Position numbers and translations under genes: made by a program. This document shows positions 24,346-35,432 of a stretch of 64,000 nt of DNA, piece by piece. The DNA comes from Typhlomys cinereus (Eukaryota > Chordata > Mammalia > Rodentia > Platacanthomyidae). Numbering within the stretch: the stretch's first letter is position 1; each line of letters starts with the position of its first letter. The notes below the pieces were generated by a model. It did not search any database. It was not told the origin of the DNA and worked only from the letters and a program-made list of their open reading frames with translations. The stretch spans positions 6,849,421-6,913,420 of the forward strand of contig JALPQD010000004.1 of NCBI GenBank assembly GCA_023101885.1, written 5' to 3'.

Positions 24346-24640
24346 GTAAGCTTGTCTGTTGCTAGGCAACACAGTTGACCTAAGGACTCCTCAGAGCTGG
24401 ACCAGTCCCAGGAAGTCTGGTGGTGGGTGGGCAGGAGTGGCTGCCTGCAGACAGGGGTGGGCGTGGTTCAAGCAGAGAAGCCTTGGGGCAGAAGCAGGGT
24501 ACATCTGCCACAGCTGTGTACCCGCTGTCCCACAATGGAAGTTCTAGAGAGGACCAGTCCTAACATGGGCCACTTGCCTGTAGAGTTTTATTGCTTTAAT
24601 CCCATCTTAACGGCCAAGGTCAGGCCACAGTCATATATTT
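24346..24640. repeat. Diverged duplicated segment with X-box, copy A
   Basis: Shares an ordered set of blocks with 25003-25280: gttgctaggcaac (24358-24370), a 'cagttg..cctaagg' block, 'gagtggctgcctgcagacagggg' (inexact in the other copy) and 'ggagttttat'-like sequence near 24581. Spacing is similar (offset about 656-658 bp). The X-box is the best conserved block. Confidence 0.5.
24358..24370. promoter_or_regulatory. RFX X-box-like palindrome
   Basis: gttgctaggcaac is two inverted GTTGC/GCAAC half-sites, the form bound by RFX factors. It is repeated exactly at 25014-25026 inside a diverged duplicate of the region. Confidence 0.45.
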
Positions 24641-25002
24641 AAGTAATGAGACAAGACAACCAGGAGCCTGCTGGGTAATTAGAACAAACCTAACGGGTGA
24701 GAGGAGCATCCAGAGCTGAGGGTCCTCATCTCCCATGCACTAAGAAATGGCAAGGTGCTCGTAATGCTCAGACCTGGGCCCAGTGCAAAGTCTGCAGCTA
24801 GCTGCAAACACCTAGCAGGTCCAGGTGAACAGATGCTTACAGAAAACAAGGAGGACTTTGGGGGGGAGGGGAGACAGGCACCCGGATAGGTTAATGTAAG
24901 TTAACTGCCTAAATCTCTCCAGTATGAAAGACAAGCCTCACAATTGTTCTGTGGAGTTTTCCACATCTGTACACTTATATGTCACACAACTTTTCCTCCT
25001 AG

Positions 25003-25280
25003 CCTGGTTGTCCGTTGCTAGGCAACAGGCCTCCCTGGCCACAAGCTCAGTTGCCTAAGGCTTCTTGGCTGTTGAGAAGACAGGAATGGCTGCCAGGAAT
25101 GGCTGCCTGCAGATGGGGCTGGGAGGATAGTGAGGAGTGAAAGGGTAGGAGGGAAAGTGTGGCTCAAATACAGCAACCCTTCAAGGGGTATTCAGTTTTC
25201 GCCATATTTCTGAGAAAATACATGACCAAATGACTTAATGGAGTTTTATGATTCTGGTTATTTTGTAATCCAGCTAAACA
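25003..25280. repeat. Diverged duplicated segment with X-box, copy B
   Basis: Counterpart of 24346-24640 (see that entry). It additionally holds a small duplication of 'ggaatggctgcc' at about 25084-25108. Confidence 0.5.
25014..25026. promoter_or_regulatory. RFX X-box-like palindrome
   Basis: gttgctaggcaac is identical to the motif at 24358-24370, although the surrounding copies have diverged. Confidence 0.45.
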
Positions 25281-25284
25281 GGAG

Positions 25285-26655
25285 TGTTCGTACCGACCTT
25301 AAGACTAAAGTGATGTGTTAGGACGCCCTATGCAGTGTTGATGTGGATAGAGAAGCTAACATGAGAGACTTAATAGGCAGTTTTATCAGAGCTGAGGTTC
25401 TGATGGCCAGAGGAACCAGAGCTTAAACTTTACAATGGAAGAGATAGTCATAAAGGACAGGAGGAGAGTTGCCAGACAGCTTTGCACAAGTCTACTGACC
25501 ACCCCACCCCCGGTCAGGCAAGGGAGAACTATACAGGACCTGGGACAAGGGGGTGTCTCTCTATAGGCTTCAGACATTGCTAAGGAGTTGCTAGGGAAGG
25601 TGGGAAGAATGGAGGTGAAGGATATTCATTCCCAAGGTCAGGGTGGGGAGGTCAGGGGTCAGGGAAATAAATCAGAAGTGGATTAACATGACTCCTGGGG
25701 GAAGTGGGGTGGAACAGCCACATTCCAACCAGGATAGAGGAGGTTTTACAAAACATCTGCCTATAGCTGATGCCCATGAACGGTGTTGATCTCTAAACCA
25801 AGCTCTTGTGATCTTGGCTCAAAGGGCAGCTCCTGATTTCCTCCCATCTTGGGAGCATTAGGTTCTACATGAGTTCTTCCATATTCGACAAACTTGGAAG
25901 GTAATGAGTTGGAGGGGACCTATGAAGAGGCACTGGGGTGATAGATCCACACAGTAGAGCCTGAAGCATGCAGGAAGAGGGCTTGGAATCCTGCTGGCCA
26001 GAACGGAGTAGGGCAGAGCCAGCCCAGGCTGACCAGGGCGCCTTTGAAGCAGAGTTGGGTAATGTGAGTCCATCAGAAGTGGATCGCCATAGCCTTAGGA
26101 AGAATCGCTGCATCAAATAGTCAACTACATGATTGCCCAGTGCGCTCTGCCTTTGGAGGTGAGCAGTGGCCAGCCTCCCTCCCCTATGCAGGGTCCCAGC
26201 ACTCCTGTGCTAGATGACTCTGCGAGGTCGAACCAGACTTCTCCAACTCATCACCAGAATCCCTAAAGAGATGGATGGCTGGCAGTGTCCGCACTAGGAT
26301 TGGTCTTCGCACCTGTCCATGGGGCAAGGCTGAGTGGACGCGTGTGTGCCCCTACTCCCCCCCCCCAAGGCCATCCAAGGGACACACATTTCATTTCTAA
26401 CCTGTTGGCAGGGCACTGACAACGCAGAGAGTCACAGCTGTGGGTGAGGAGAGGCGGTTGGAGAGAAGTAATTTCCCAGCTCCCAAGGCAGCAGAAGGAG
26501 ATGCTGAACTCTTGGCTCGTAATTTCCCCTGAAGGTCTGTCCCACCGCAGCATCTTGCGGGAGGCCCTGCAAAGAGATTAGAAGGTAAGATACTTCAGAG
26601 GTTGCATCTAATCACGCTCCCCAGTTGGCACCATGACTTCTCAGAATCCCAGAGC
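25285..26655. other. Anonymous non-coding stretch
   Basis: No gene or clear repeat family. A C-run lies near 26360. The minus frames at 25858-26116 and 26263-26553 have no known domain. Confidence 0.5.
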
Positions 26656-26661
26656 TGGGCT

Positions 26662-26737
26662 CCAGTGGACAGAGCCCTCTTGGCTAGGCAAGCACGCTAC
26701 AGTGGATGGGGCCCTCTTGGCAAGGCGAGCGCTCTCC
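26662..26737. repeat. Diverged tandem duplication, 38-bp period
   Basis: 'cagtggacagagccctcttgg' in diverged form begins at 26662 and again at 26700 (cagtggatggggccctcttg). Both are followed by 'caaggcaagc/gcgagcgc'-like sequence. Several mismatches separate the two copies. Confidence 0.7.
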
Positions 26738-26956
26738 ATACAACAGACACGCCTTTAGCCCTGACTCTTCTGGGAAACTGTCTTTCACTTTCTCTGGCCT
26801 AAAAAGACTGAAACCCAGGCTTCAACTGTGCTCACTAAGGGGTCTTGGGAAAAAGAATTACCTAATGGCTTCACACCTGGGTCTGCTATCAAATGATGAG
26901 CCTGCTGGCGGTGCTCATGTACATCCCTCCAACTTACCTGACTCTAATGGGGCTTG

Positions 26957-26972
26957 TGGCGCCCCCTACTGG
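26957..26972 (-). promoter_or_regulatory. CTCF-like motif
   Basis: The minus strand reads ccagtagggggcgcca, a very good fit to the CTCF core (CCASYAGRKGGCRSY). Orientation is toward lower coordinates. No genes are visible nearby to define what it might insulate. Confidence 0.5.
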
Positions 26973-27218
26973 GAGGAACAGGACCCAAGAAGGCTGCTGG
27001 GCCAGACATCTAATGCTCCTCCTTGGCTCTTGCGCTCTTGAGACTTTTGATCAGAACCGCAAATTCCCTTAACAGCTCAACCCCAACCTTGGCCCTGCTT
27101 GGGGAACCACCACTGTGCTCTCTAATTTGCTTTCTCTACCCCGAGAAACCTGTTGGCTTCTCCAAGACGCCTACCTGCTTTTCCCAAACCTCCTTCGCCT
27201 TGACAAAAGGGTTTCAGG

Positions 27219-27373
27219 AAAAAGCACCCCCAAAGCTGTTGCCTCCATGTGGAAAAAGCACCCCCAAAGCTGTTGCCTCCATGTGGAAAAAGCACCCCCA
27301 AAGCTGTTGCCTCCATGTGGAAAAAGCACCCCCAAAGCTGTTGCCTCCATGTGGAAAAAGCACCCCCAAAGCT
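27219..27373. repeat. 34-bp minisatellite, 4.6 copies
   Basis: Units start at 27219, 27253, 27287, 27321 and 27355 (the last 19 bp long). Each starts aaaaagcacccccaaagctg and ends cctccatgtgg, and copies appear identical. Because 34 is not a multiple of 3, successive units are read in different frames. The repeat happens to lack stops in several frames, which explains the overlapping 90-125-codon frames on both strands. No coding role is supported. Confidence 0.95.
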
Positions 27374-27374
27374 T

Positions 27375-28340
27375 CCGAGAGAAAATGGGCACAGGGATAG
27401 GAAGAACCAAACTACTGGAGATTGCCAAGGACCCGCACCCCACCCCAAGAGTCTCGGGTTGAACTGGACCTGGCTTTGCTGTGGTCAGGAACCTGACATT
27501 AGGTTGGAGCCAAGCTCTGAGCTGGGTGGCCTAAGGCAAGGTGAGGGTCCCCTCTGAGCCTGGAGTTTACAGGCTAAAAGTGCCGGCCCCAGAGTCTTCT
27601 CGTGAGTTAGAATAAAAAAGTGTGTGGCTTCTCTCTGCCTTTAAGATAAACAAGTGTTTGAGTCAAGTAGCTTATCACTGCTTTTAACCAAGCAACTTAA
27701 GCTGTGTGGCGGGGATAGAGGGGAGGGGCAGAGAATTGGCTCAATTCTTGGTTCCAGTCTTTAATGGCAGTGAAGTCATAGCAACAGGAGCTGGTCACAT
27801 CACGGACCAGTCAGCAGCAGAAATGAATGCATGTGTGCTCAGTTCAAGAGGCCGATCTTCCCTGGCTACAATGGGCCGGGTCTTCCCCTGTCAAGTCAGT
27901 CTACCCTGAGGACGACCTTGATCTAGAGACTTCTCTTGGATGGGGCTGGAAGCATCACACAAATGAAGACGGACAGGTACTAAACAAGACAAGTATTCAT
28001 CTGACCACCTCAGGACCAATCCCATTCATCTTCTAAATGAAATGTGAATTGGAGCTTGCAGCGTTCATGGGACTCAAATCTAGCTGTGATTTGCTGGGAC
28101 GTGCAAGAGTAGCTAAACTGATGTGTCTCCTCTCAACCCTATCTATGGTGCAGAACAGCTCCAGTCCCACCTTCAATCACCCCTCGGGTATGTCACCCAA
28201 TGCTGGTGGATGAAGTCTGTCAAGATGGGCCTCAAATGACCAGTAGTTACTTTCCCTTTGCTTTTGACAGTCAGCTGCTGTCTCTTCACCTGGATGCATC
28301 TGATCTTCCCTGACCTGGGGGGATTTCTAGCCTGTCATGT
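27375..28340. other. Anonymous non-coding stretch
   Basis: No gene or repeat family recognised between the minisatellite and the LTR-like element that follows. Confidence 0.5.
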
Positions 28341-28655
28341 TTTGAAACATCTCATGTATTTGGGAAGGTCATGGCACCTTTGCTAGAGGAAGGCAGTCGC
28401 AGAAGGTGGGCCTTGAGGTGGCTGAGTCTCACCCTACCTCCTGGAGAAGTCTGCTTTTGTAGCAAGCAGACTTGCAGCTCTGAGCTTCTGGGATGTTTAC
28501 AGTGACTTAGCTTGTCTCCAACTTCAGCCACCAGCCATGCTGCCTCCACCGCAAAGGATTGTGTCTCCCCTCTGGAACCATAAGCTGAATAAATCTCCCT
28601 TTCTCCCTTAAATTGCTTGTCTTGGGTGTTCTCTCACAGCAATTTGAGTAACCAT
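28341..28655 (+). mobile_element. MaLR-like solo LTR (tentative)
   Basis: The order of elements resembles MaLR-type LTRs. An early 'tttgggaaggtcatggcacc' and 'ggtgggccttgaggt' are followed by a C/T-rich middle with 'cagccatgctgcctcc', a polyadenylation signal in 'ctgaataaatctccc', and an end with 'cacagcaatttgagtaac'. The first half is shared with 57315-57555. Internal viral genes are absent. Family name and exact ends need a repeat library. Confidence 0.5.
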
Positions 28656-28659
28656 TTAC

Positions 28660-29350
28660 ACTCACCAAGCAGTTACAGTCCAGGACCAAAAGGTGGTCCA
28701 TCTGGGGTTGCCATGATAATCCCATGAGCACGCTGTAAAAGATGATCAATTCACAGCTAGTAAGAAGGGACCCCCATGCCAGACAAAAGATCTCAATGCC
28801 TAAGCAAGATGCAGCCTAGTGCAATGGAGGAATGGTGAAATAGACAGTGTGCAAAGTACTGGCACCCCTACAACAATCCAGCCAGAATCGGGCCAACAAG
28901 CCTCTCCCCATGCTAAGACTCGGGGGTCTTGCAGAAGAGGGGGTGGTGAGATTTCAAGAGCCTAAAGGTGGGGAGGTACACTGCTGGCTAGATCATTCCA
29001 CTCAAGATAGGGCTGCTGCATCCAGGAACTCAACTAAAGCAAGCCTTGTCCTCACCAGACCTGCGCTATGGCTGATACATCAACATGCCCCCATAGATGA
29101 GCGTGTTCGGGAGAAATTACATGGCGATGGGATTCTTAGGGGCTAGGGCTAGACAGGTGAAGGGGTGTGCCCCTATTAATGGGCCTGTCCAGGGAAGGGC
29201 CACTTAAGCTGCCCCTACTAGAGCGGACAACCCAAAGAACCCTGGGGACCACCCAAGCAGGCAGGCAGGAGGGTGGAAAGGAGAAGAAAGGATGAGAAAG
29301 GGAGGGGGAGGGGAAAGATGGGCAAAGCAGTCACTCAAGTTTCTTAATAC
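28660..29350. other. Anonymous non-coding stretch
   Basis: Contains a purine-rich tract at about 29275-29320 (aggagaagaaaggatgagaa and similar). No gene recognised. Confidence 0.5.
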
Positions 29351-29351
29351 T

Positions 29352-29577
29352 GTGGATGTATGTGCATCAGAGGGCACTGTCTGTCCCTGTCTAACTTCAG
29401 GAATCATCTTGGCTCACTTCCACCTCCTCCATTGGCTCTGGAATTTCCCAGGCTCCACCCACCAGGGCCAGAAGTGCAGGCTACCACCACCGTCTTTGCC
29501 TGGCATTTTTACATGGAACCCGAACTCAAGACCTTCTGCTTGCGAGACCCTCTTAACCCCTGAGCCATCTCTCCAGG
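29352..29577 (-). repeat. B4-type SINE, antisense
   Basis: Inverted B4 order: degraded tRNA-tail region with 'gaatcatcttggctcacttcc', a B1-like middle (caggctaccaccaccgtctt), then 'ggcatttttacatggaac', 'gaactcaagaccttctgctt' and 'cctgagccatctctccaggc'. Sense strand is minus. The left part is partly degraded. Confidence 0.75.
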
Positions 29578-29837
29578 CCAAGTTTTTCTTTTTCTAGTTT
29601 TACAATAAATATGGAAGGCATTCTTTACAACAAGCGCGGACAAAGTTGCAGGCAGTAGTTGACATCCCTTTGCTGAAACTGAAATGGTTAAGACCACACC
29701 TCACTAAAGAGAAACTTGTTTAGTATCAAATGTTCTGTCCGCCCAGTGAACCGTGGGAAAAGCCAGAACTGAATCTTGGGACTAACTAGCACTTAACTCA
29801 ATGGCTCCAGTTCTTAAATTTTTTATTCGGTGTCTAG

Positions 29838-29885
29838 ACTTGGAGAAGTTCCACCTTGACTTTTCACCTGTAAAATTGGGCAAAC
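29838..29885 (+). repeat. Possible MIR fragment
   Basis: 'ccttgacttttcacctgtaaaattggg' (inexact) resembles the MIR core 'cctcagtttcctcatctgtaaaatggg'. Short and uncertain. Confidence 0.3.
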
Positions 29886-29889
29886 TGTC

Positions 29890-31110
29890 TACCCCATTCA
29901 CTGGTGTGGTGACAGTCCCCAGGGTCCAGTTACTACCTAGGTCCTCTCCACAGCTGACCACACTGGCTTGCACACCCTACTTCTCCAGAGAGAAGACTCT
30001 TGGGGGAAACGAGTCGTGAGTAGACATCTGGCCCTGATTTTTAGGAAGTCTTTGAGAGATGTATATACCCTGCGAAGAACAATGCTTTTGTCCCAGGCCG
30101 CCGGCATGGCAGGAACGCGTAATGGTTAAGTGCAAACAGCTGTCCCTCAGTGGCAGCTCCACTTGGTCGCTGTTGGTGCAGCAAGGCTGAGTGCAGCATG
30201 GGAGCGCAAAGCCCTGCAAGGTAGAAAAATGGCTGAGAGGGAACAATCTCAGGTTTCTCCCACCTGCAGATCCCCCCTCAGCTGAGCAGAGAGACCCAGA
30301 CTACCGATTCTGAAATTTCCTCAGACTAGAATAGGGCCACGCTGTAGCATCACTGCCTGGAAAGCCTGCCAGCAGCTCTTCCTCCTTCGCTCATCCAAAG
30401 AATGCTGACGCAATTGTCCCCATCATGAGACCTAAGGACAGGACAGGGGTATGGGGAAGGGATTTATGATGTCACCCAGCCGGCATCCCTGCCTGGGCAG
30501 CAGGGTACGCTTCAGAAATTTGAGAAGAATCTCTCCATTTCGTGGTAGATGATCTAGTTTATTTAGGCCTAAGCTCTTATCCCACTCGAATCCAGTCATA
30601 GAAAGTGACTGTCAGATGCTTGGTGCTTAAGGTTGAATTGAGGAGGGAGACAGAGATGACAAGCTGAGTATCTGCAGGCTAACACCGCATGGAGGGTCCG
30701 TGCTGTGAATGAGAGCCCGTCTAAGAAGTGAGTGGGCTCTACCTCAATGCTTCCTCTTCCCATTGCTGACTGAAGATGGGACTCAAGGAATGTTACACCC
30801 ATGAGCGTAGTAGGTTAGTTAACCACGCAGTCACCCCGGCACCAGGAGGAATGGCCACGCCATGTCCACAGGAAGAGCTGAAGGAAGGGTACTCCTCCTA
30901 GCTTGCCAGTCTGCCAATCGCAGCCAGATCTCTCCCATCTGTCTCGCGCCCGCCTGTCCAGGCAATGATTCCGCCCACTGCGGGCTGCGATCTTCTACCT
31001 CAGTTAGAATCCCACAGACTTAACCTAAATTCTTCAGATGGGCTTCACCTCAAGGCTCAAATCTCAATGGGTCAAACTGCTGCCCATGTCTAGCTAGCAC
31101 AAAGTGCCAG
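29890..31110. other. Anonymous non-coding stretch
   Basis: No gene, RNA or mobile element recognised over about 1.2 kb. Confidence 0.5.
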
Positions 31111-31116
31111 GAAAAC

Positions 31117-31200
31117 GGTATGTACATCCCAGCACTTGGGGGCTGAAGCGAGAGGATCCCCAAGTTCAAGACCAGCCTGGGCTAGTGAGACTAGCTCTAA
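31117..31200 (+). repeat. B1-type SINE fragment, sense
   Basis: 'catcccagcacttgggggct', 'gaagcgagaggatccccaag' and 'ttcaagaccagcctgggcta' give the central B1 order. The head is degraded and no A-tail is visible. Confidence 0.8.
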
Positions 31201-31444
31201 ACATCCGGTAACCTAAGGTTTACTGAACTGACTTTAGACTTCTCTAATCAAGTTAAGACCACCTGTGGAGCCAGCTAAAAGCCATTCCCCCTTGTTTTTG
31301 AATACTTGGGAGTCTTTTTGCAAATGCAAAGCTTCCCTATACTGAAGGTGGTCTGAACTGAATACAGCTTACAGCCAGTTAATCTTAGTGCTGAAGCCAA
31401 GACTTGGTAATTACCAAGCCAGCGGGAAGGGGGTGTCTGTCTTC

Positions 31445-31597
31445 TTTTAATGAGTATGCACATGGCATGCCATGGATCGCTGGAGGTGGTCAGAAAATTA
31501 AGAATTTGGTTCCCTCCATATGGACCTCCAGGGACTGAACTCTGATTTCCAAGTTGGTGGGTAGGTGCTTTATCTACTGAATCAGCAGCCCTGTCAA
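31445..31597 (-). repeat. B3-type SINE, antisense
   Basis: Inverted B3 order: 'gtatgcacatggcatgccat', 'ggaggtggtcagaaaatta', 'ttggttccctccatatgg', 'gggactgaactctgatttcc', 'ggtaggtgctttatctactg' and 'aatcagcagccct'. Nearly full length, diverged, sense on minus. Confidence 0.8.
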
Positions 31598-31599
31598 AA

Positions 31600-34200
31600 G
31601 ATTTCTAAAATCAATTTATTAAAACTTAAACAAGACAGGGAAGTCCTTCCATGAGGCAAGCTGGGCTTTAGAACTACACAGGGAGTGCTGTGGACTGGTG
31701 CCCAAAAGGGGATCCTCTGGTGCTGTGAAGCACGGCCACAAGGTGGTGGTGGGAGAGCTACCTGTGCAGGAATGAACTACACAAGTATTGGGCTTCTTAG
31801 TGATGACCCTGCTGTTATGTACTCCCAAGCATCTCTGCACAGCTTGTCCTTGAATGCATGTTAAGACGCAGGTTAAGTACTTGAAGCAGCATCTCAAAAT
31901 ACTTGCCACACCATGAACCAGTCTCTACTTGGTGCTACACCAGCTTGGAGTGCTAAACGAGAGCAGATTCATATCCAACCAGCTAGCGGATTTTCGAGTC
32001 GGCTTCCCTTAAACACGGCCAAAGTACATTCTGCTGCTGTGCTCCTTCCTAGGGATGGAAAGTCACTTTCTTGGTGAGCACTGCTGTCATGCATTCCCAA
32101 GCTTGTCTCATATGAGTCCCGTCTGTGGGTGTCCGTGTGCCCCAATAAGCAACCTTGAGGGCAGAGCACTTGGGTGAGTGATGGCCTCGTGGACTGGGGA
32201 CAGGGGGACACTTCACTTTCTGCTGCTGGCTTCCGAAGGATCTGTCGACTTCTGGACCAGTGGGAGGAGTTTCTCTAGCATCTCTTCCAGCATCTTCTGT
32301 AGCTGACTTCCCTGAGCAGGAACTATTGATCTCTACAGAGATGCCCATGAACCTTGACTTGGAAGGAAGGCAGGTGAAATCCTCCTGGGGCATTTTGTAG
32401 ACCATGTGCCCCCCACCTGACTCCTCCCTGCCCAAAAGCAAACTCTAGAATGACTGGGAAACACACAAGCCAAGACACAGATGCTGTCTTCTAAATGGAA
32501 GACGGGCTTGAGTCTCAGGATCTGTCTTGACCGGAGCCTATGGGGTTGGTATGTAGGCTTCGTAGTGCCTGGATCCAGAATCCTCTTAGAGTCTGAGGGC
32601 CTTGGGACTCTAAAGCTGGGACCCCTGTGTTCATCAACAGCTACTGGCTACTGACTTAATCTCCCCCACTTCCTCCAAAGACTAAAGTGAACCCTTAAGC
32701 TTCTCCAAGCCAGTTGGGATTAGGGGAACCAGACCCAACTCCTGCACCCTGTTCAAGAAGAATAAAGCCCCAGACAATGAGTTCCTGGGGGCTCTGCTTG
32801 GAGGGAGCCACCAGCCACTGTCCCATGTCCCATGCTTCTCAGGAGCTTAGCATCACCCAAGGAGGGGGTCCACGATCAGCGTCAATTAGTCTCTAGGCCA
32901 AGACAAGGCAGCGGAACAAAGCTAGTCATGACAGTGAGGTGCAAGGGGACCAGAGACCCCTGCATCTGGCCTTAATGAGCCCGCGTCCTCCATCCAGGGC
33001 GCCCTCCCCTGCCTCTGTCCCCATGGAGATGATTATCCCGAGTCTGCCTCTTGAAGGATGGAAGCAGAGACATTCAGATCCCCTAATGAGAGCTGGCAGT
33101 GTCTCCAGCCTCGGGATTTGGGACGGGGCTGGAGAGAGTCTCCCCACCTCCATAGGGGCTGCTCCCTGACCCAGGAGGACAGAAGTCTGTCTCCTGCTCA
33201 GGGAGGCGCAGAGAGCTCCCCGTCCGTCTGTCCCAAAGAAGAAAGGGCACAGTTCGTTTTGCGTCAGCATAGAAAGGAAGAATTAAAGTCAAATGCCAAA
33301 GCAATGAGCCTCAGGAGGCCTGAGGCTGTTGGGAAGGGACGGGCTCTTTCCAGGCCTGGTGGCCCAGGTGTAGAGCCGGAAGTCCGAGTCTGCCTCGGTT
33401 TCCTTCCCTACCCAGCATCCTTCCCCAGCTTGGGCATTCAGAGCTGCCATAGGAGTTGGCTGCCTCTCGGGAGCAGGATTTGGTTCTTGTGGTGGCCTCT
33501 CCTCTCCTTTGGTCTATCTTTTCCTAGGGATGGCTGCGGGCTTCAGCTGCGAGCTAACTCCTGCTGCTCCACTATTTCTGCTTTCTGGAACTTTCCATCT
33601 CCTCTCTGGTTCTCTTCAGCTCTTAATTTTGTAGCTATTTCTGATGCTGGCCTTCAAGCACCTCCTGCAGCCCAACTTTCAACACAAAACAAGTCAAAGG
33701 TTCCTTGCAGCCCCTCTGTAGGTCTTGACATGTAGAAACCATGTAGAAACCCTGAGCATAGACGAGCGCATGTGGGCCTCTCTGCTTGGGGTCACAGCCC
33801 AGCACTCAACCTCTGGGACCCTTGAAACCCCTCCCAGCAGAATGGAAGATGGGACAACATCCTCTCCCCCACCCCCAACTTCTTTTCTGAGCATGTTCTG
33901 GCAGCTGAGACTACTTGCAGAGTTGGGAGCTCCTAGCTTTTTGAGCAAGATCTGCCTGCTCTCCTTAAGAGAATATCAGACTGATAAACCCCTGGACTGA
34001 AGTAAACCTCATGCATCGCGTAGCTCTACATCAGGTTTTTCGAGGGCACCGATGGTAGTTTGTATGCGGCACTAAGGATCGAGTGCAAGGTACAGCCTGG
34101 AAGGGGCGGCCGTTCTCCGACGCCTCATTCTAGTTCTTCCCATGTTCTGTGCTCAGTCACATATGGCCTGGTGCTGACTGTTGGACTTAGCTTAGAATTG
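31600..34200. other. Anonymous, moderately GC-rich stretch with the longest open frame
   Basis: A plus-strand frame of 225 codons at 33058-33735 is the longest in the window. It has no recognised domain, shows no repeat or signal organisation, and overlaps minus-strand frames of 73-114 codons. It looks like a chance frame in GC-rich DNA, although a lineage-specific exon cannot be excluded. No SINE or LTR was recognised here. Confidence 0.5.
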
Positions 34201-34204
34201 CTTG

Positions 34205-34218
34205 GTTGCCTTGGCAAC
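34205..34218. promoter_or_regulatory. RFX X-box-like palindrome
   Basis: gttgccttggcaac is a perfect inverted repeat (GTTGCC-TT-GGCAAC) close to the RFX X-box consensus. Isolated motif; function not shown. Confidence 0.4.
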
Positions 34219-34667
34219 CACAGGAGTATTCATCAGCCTGTTCTTCACCTGTCCATCACAGTTGGCAGAAGCTAACTTCCTCTCAAGACCTGAAACTCTT
34301 AGACAACCTGGGACTCTTGTCAATCTCCCTCTGCAAGACTCAATTCACCCCCAGCCACTTCAAGCCTGGAATGGACCAGTCACAATGGGGCTGTGCTTGC
34401 GACACCACTCTGGTAGTCAACAGGGGCCAGTCTAGATGCACTTGAATCTGACAATGGTTCCAAAGGCCGTTCTATAAAAACATGGCTGTCTCTTAACTAA
34501 GTTTGCAGCGAGGGGCTTGACGCAGAGGGAAGATGGGTGTGAGTTTGAATCCTCCTGCAAGCCCCGAGCTTAAGGCAGGTGGATAAAGAGCCTGATGGCT
34601 CAGAGACAATGCCCAGACTTAGCCAATCCGAGTTGTCCAGAAGTGGATTAACTTCATGGGGGATCTG

Positions 34668-34725
34668 GACTGGGAATGTAGCTCAGTGGTCAGCAGCGTT
34701 CGGAGTGGCCGTGTTAAATAAGGCT
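34668..34725 (+). repeat. Possible ID/B1-like SINE head
   Basis: 'gactgggaatgtagctcagtgg' (inexact) resembles the Pol III A-box region of ID-type SINEs (gggatgtagctcagtggtag). The remainder is not recognisable. Confidence 0.4.
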
Positions 34726-34839
34726 GTCCTGCAGTGAGGCGTGGGTACACGGCTATGGCACATGTTTATGTAAATGACATGTAAGTGCTCTCCTATGATT
34801 CAGAGGGTCAAATACTGTTCACTGGTAGAAACAGGGTGT

Positions 34840-34867
34840 GACTATGGGGGGAGAGGTATTAGAAACC
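34840..34867 (+). repeat. Left arm of 28-bp perfect inverted repeat
   Basis: gactatgggg...ttagaaacc is the exact reverse complement of 35065-35092 over 28 bp, separated by 197 bp. Pairing ends abruptly on both sides, so the duplicated block is discrete. Confidence 0.95.
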
Positions 34868-35064
34868 ACCTTCCTCGCCTGGGAGACCCTCCAATTAAAC
34901 GCGCATCAAGGGAAGCTGCCGTAGCTATGTTTTGGAAGATGAAAATTTGACATTATCCTGGATGCTTAAAACTTCTGACTAGTTTGTCAGAAAAGCTCCC
35001 TAGTTAGTCTAAAAAGCTCCCTGTGACCACTGTGGGGCACCGGGTGCTTGCTTGTTTCAAATAG

Positions 35065-35092
35065 GGTTTCTAATACCTCTCCCCCCATAGTC
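35065..35092 (-). repeat. Right arm of 28-bp perfect inverted repeat
   Basis: ggtttctaat...catagtc is the exact reverse complement of 34840-34867. The spacer (34868-35064) has a small direct repeat of 'aaaagctccct' at about 34993 and 35011. Confidence 0.95.
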
Positions 35093-35388
35093 TAGTGATG
35101 GTCTCAAGATGAAGCCATTAACAGTCATGTTGGGAGGTGGCTGTCTTCCCTCTGGAGACCCCCACTCTGGCTTCAGGTCTCAACTTCAGAACCAGACCTT
35201 ATGCCTCAGAACCTGACATGTCTCCATGATGACCCCCGTCTCTTCCACAGCTAACCAGCCTTTGCCTGCTGGCCCAGAGGAACATAAACCACTGAAGTTG
35301 AGACCCAGGCTGTCAGAACTTCTGGATAAATGAGCTCAGAACTGGAAGGAGACTGAAGGGAAACAGGGTGGTGACTAGAGTGCTCTAG

Positions 35389-35432
35389 ATCTAGTCTCAT
35401 TTCCTGTGGCATCTAGTCTCATTTCCTGTGGC
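35389..35432. repeat. Perfect tandem duplication of 22 bp
   Basis: Units 35389-35410 and 35411-35432 are identical (atctagtctca...cctgtggc). Confidence 0.95.

Noticed and set aside
31736..31749. CTCF-like motif ccacaaggtggtgg
   Set aside because: Fits only part of the core (GGTGG followed by TGG instead of GGC-type); too weak to list.
33058..33735. Longest open frame (225 codons, plus strand)
   Set aside because: No recognisable domain, no splice or promoter context, competing frames on the other strand, and GC-rich sequence where chance frames are long. Not called as a gene.
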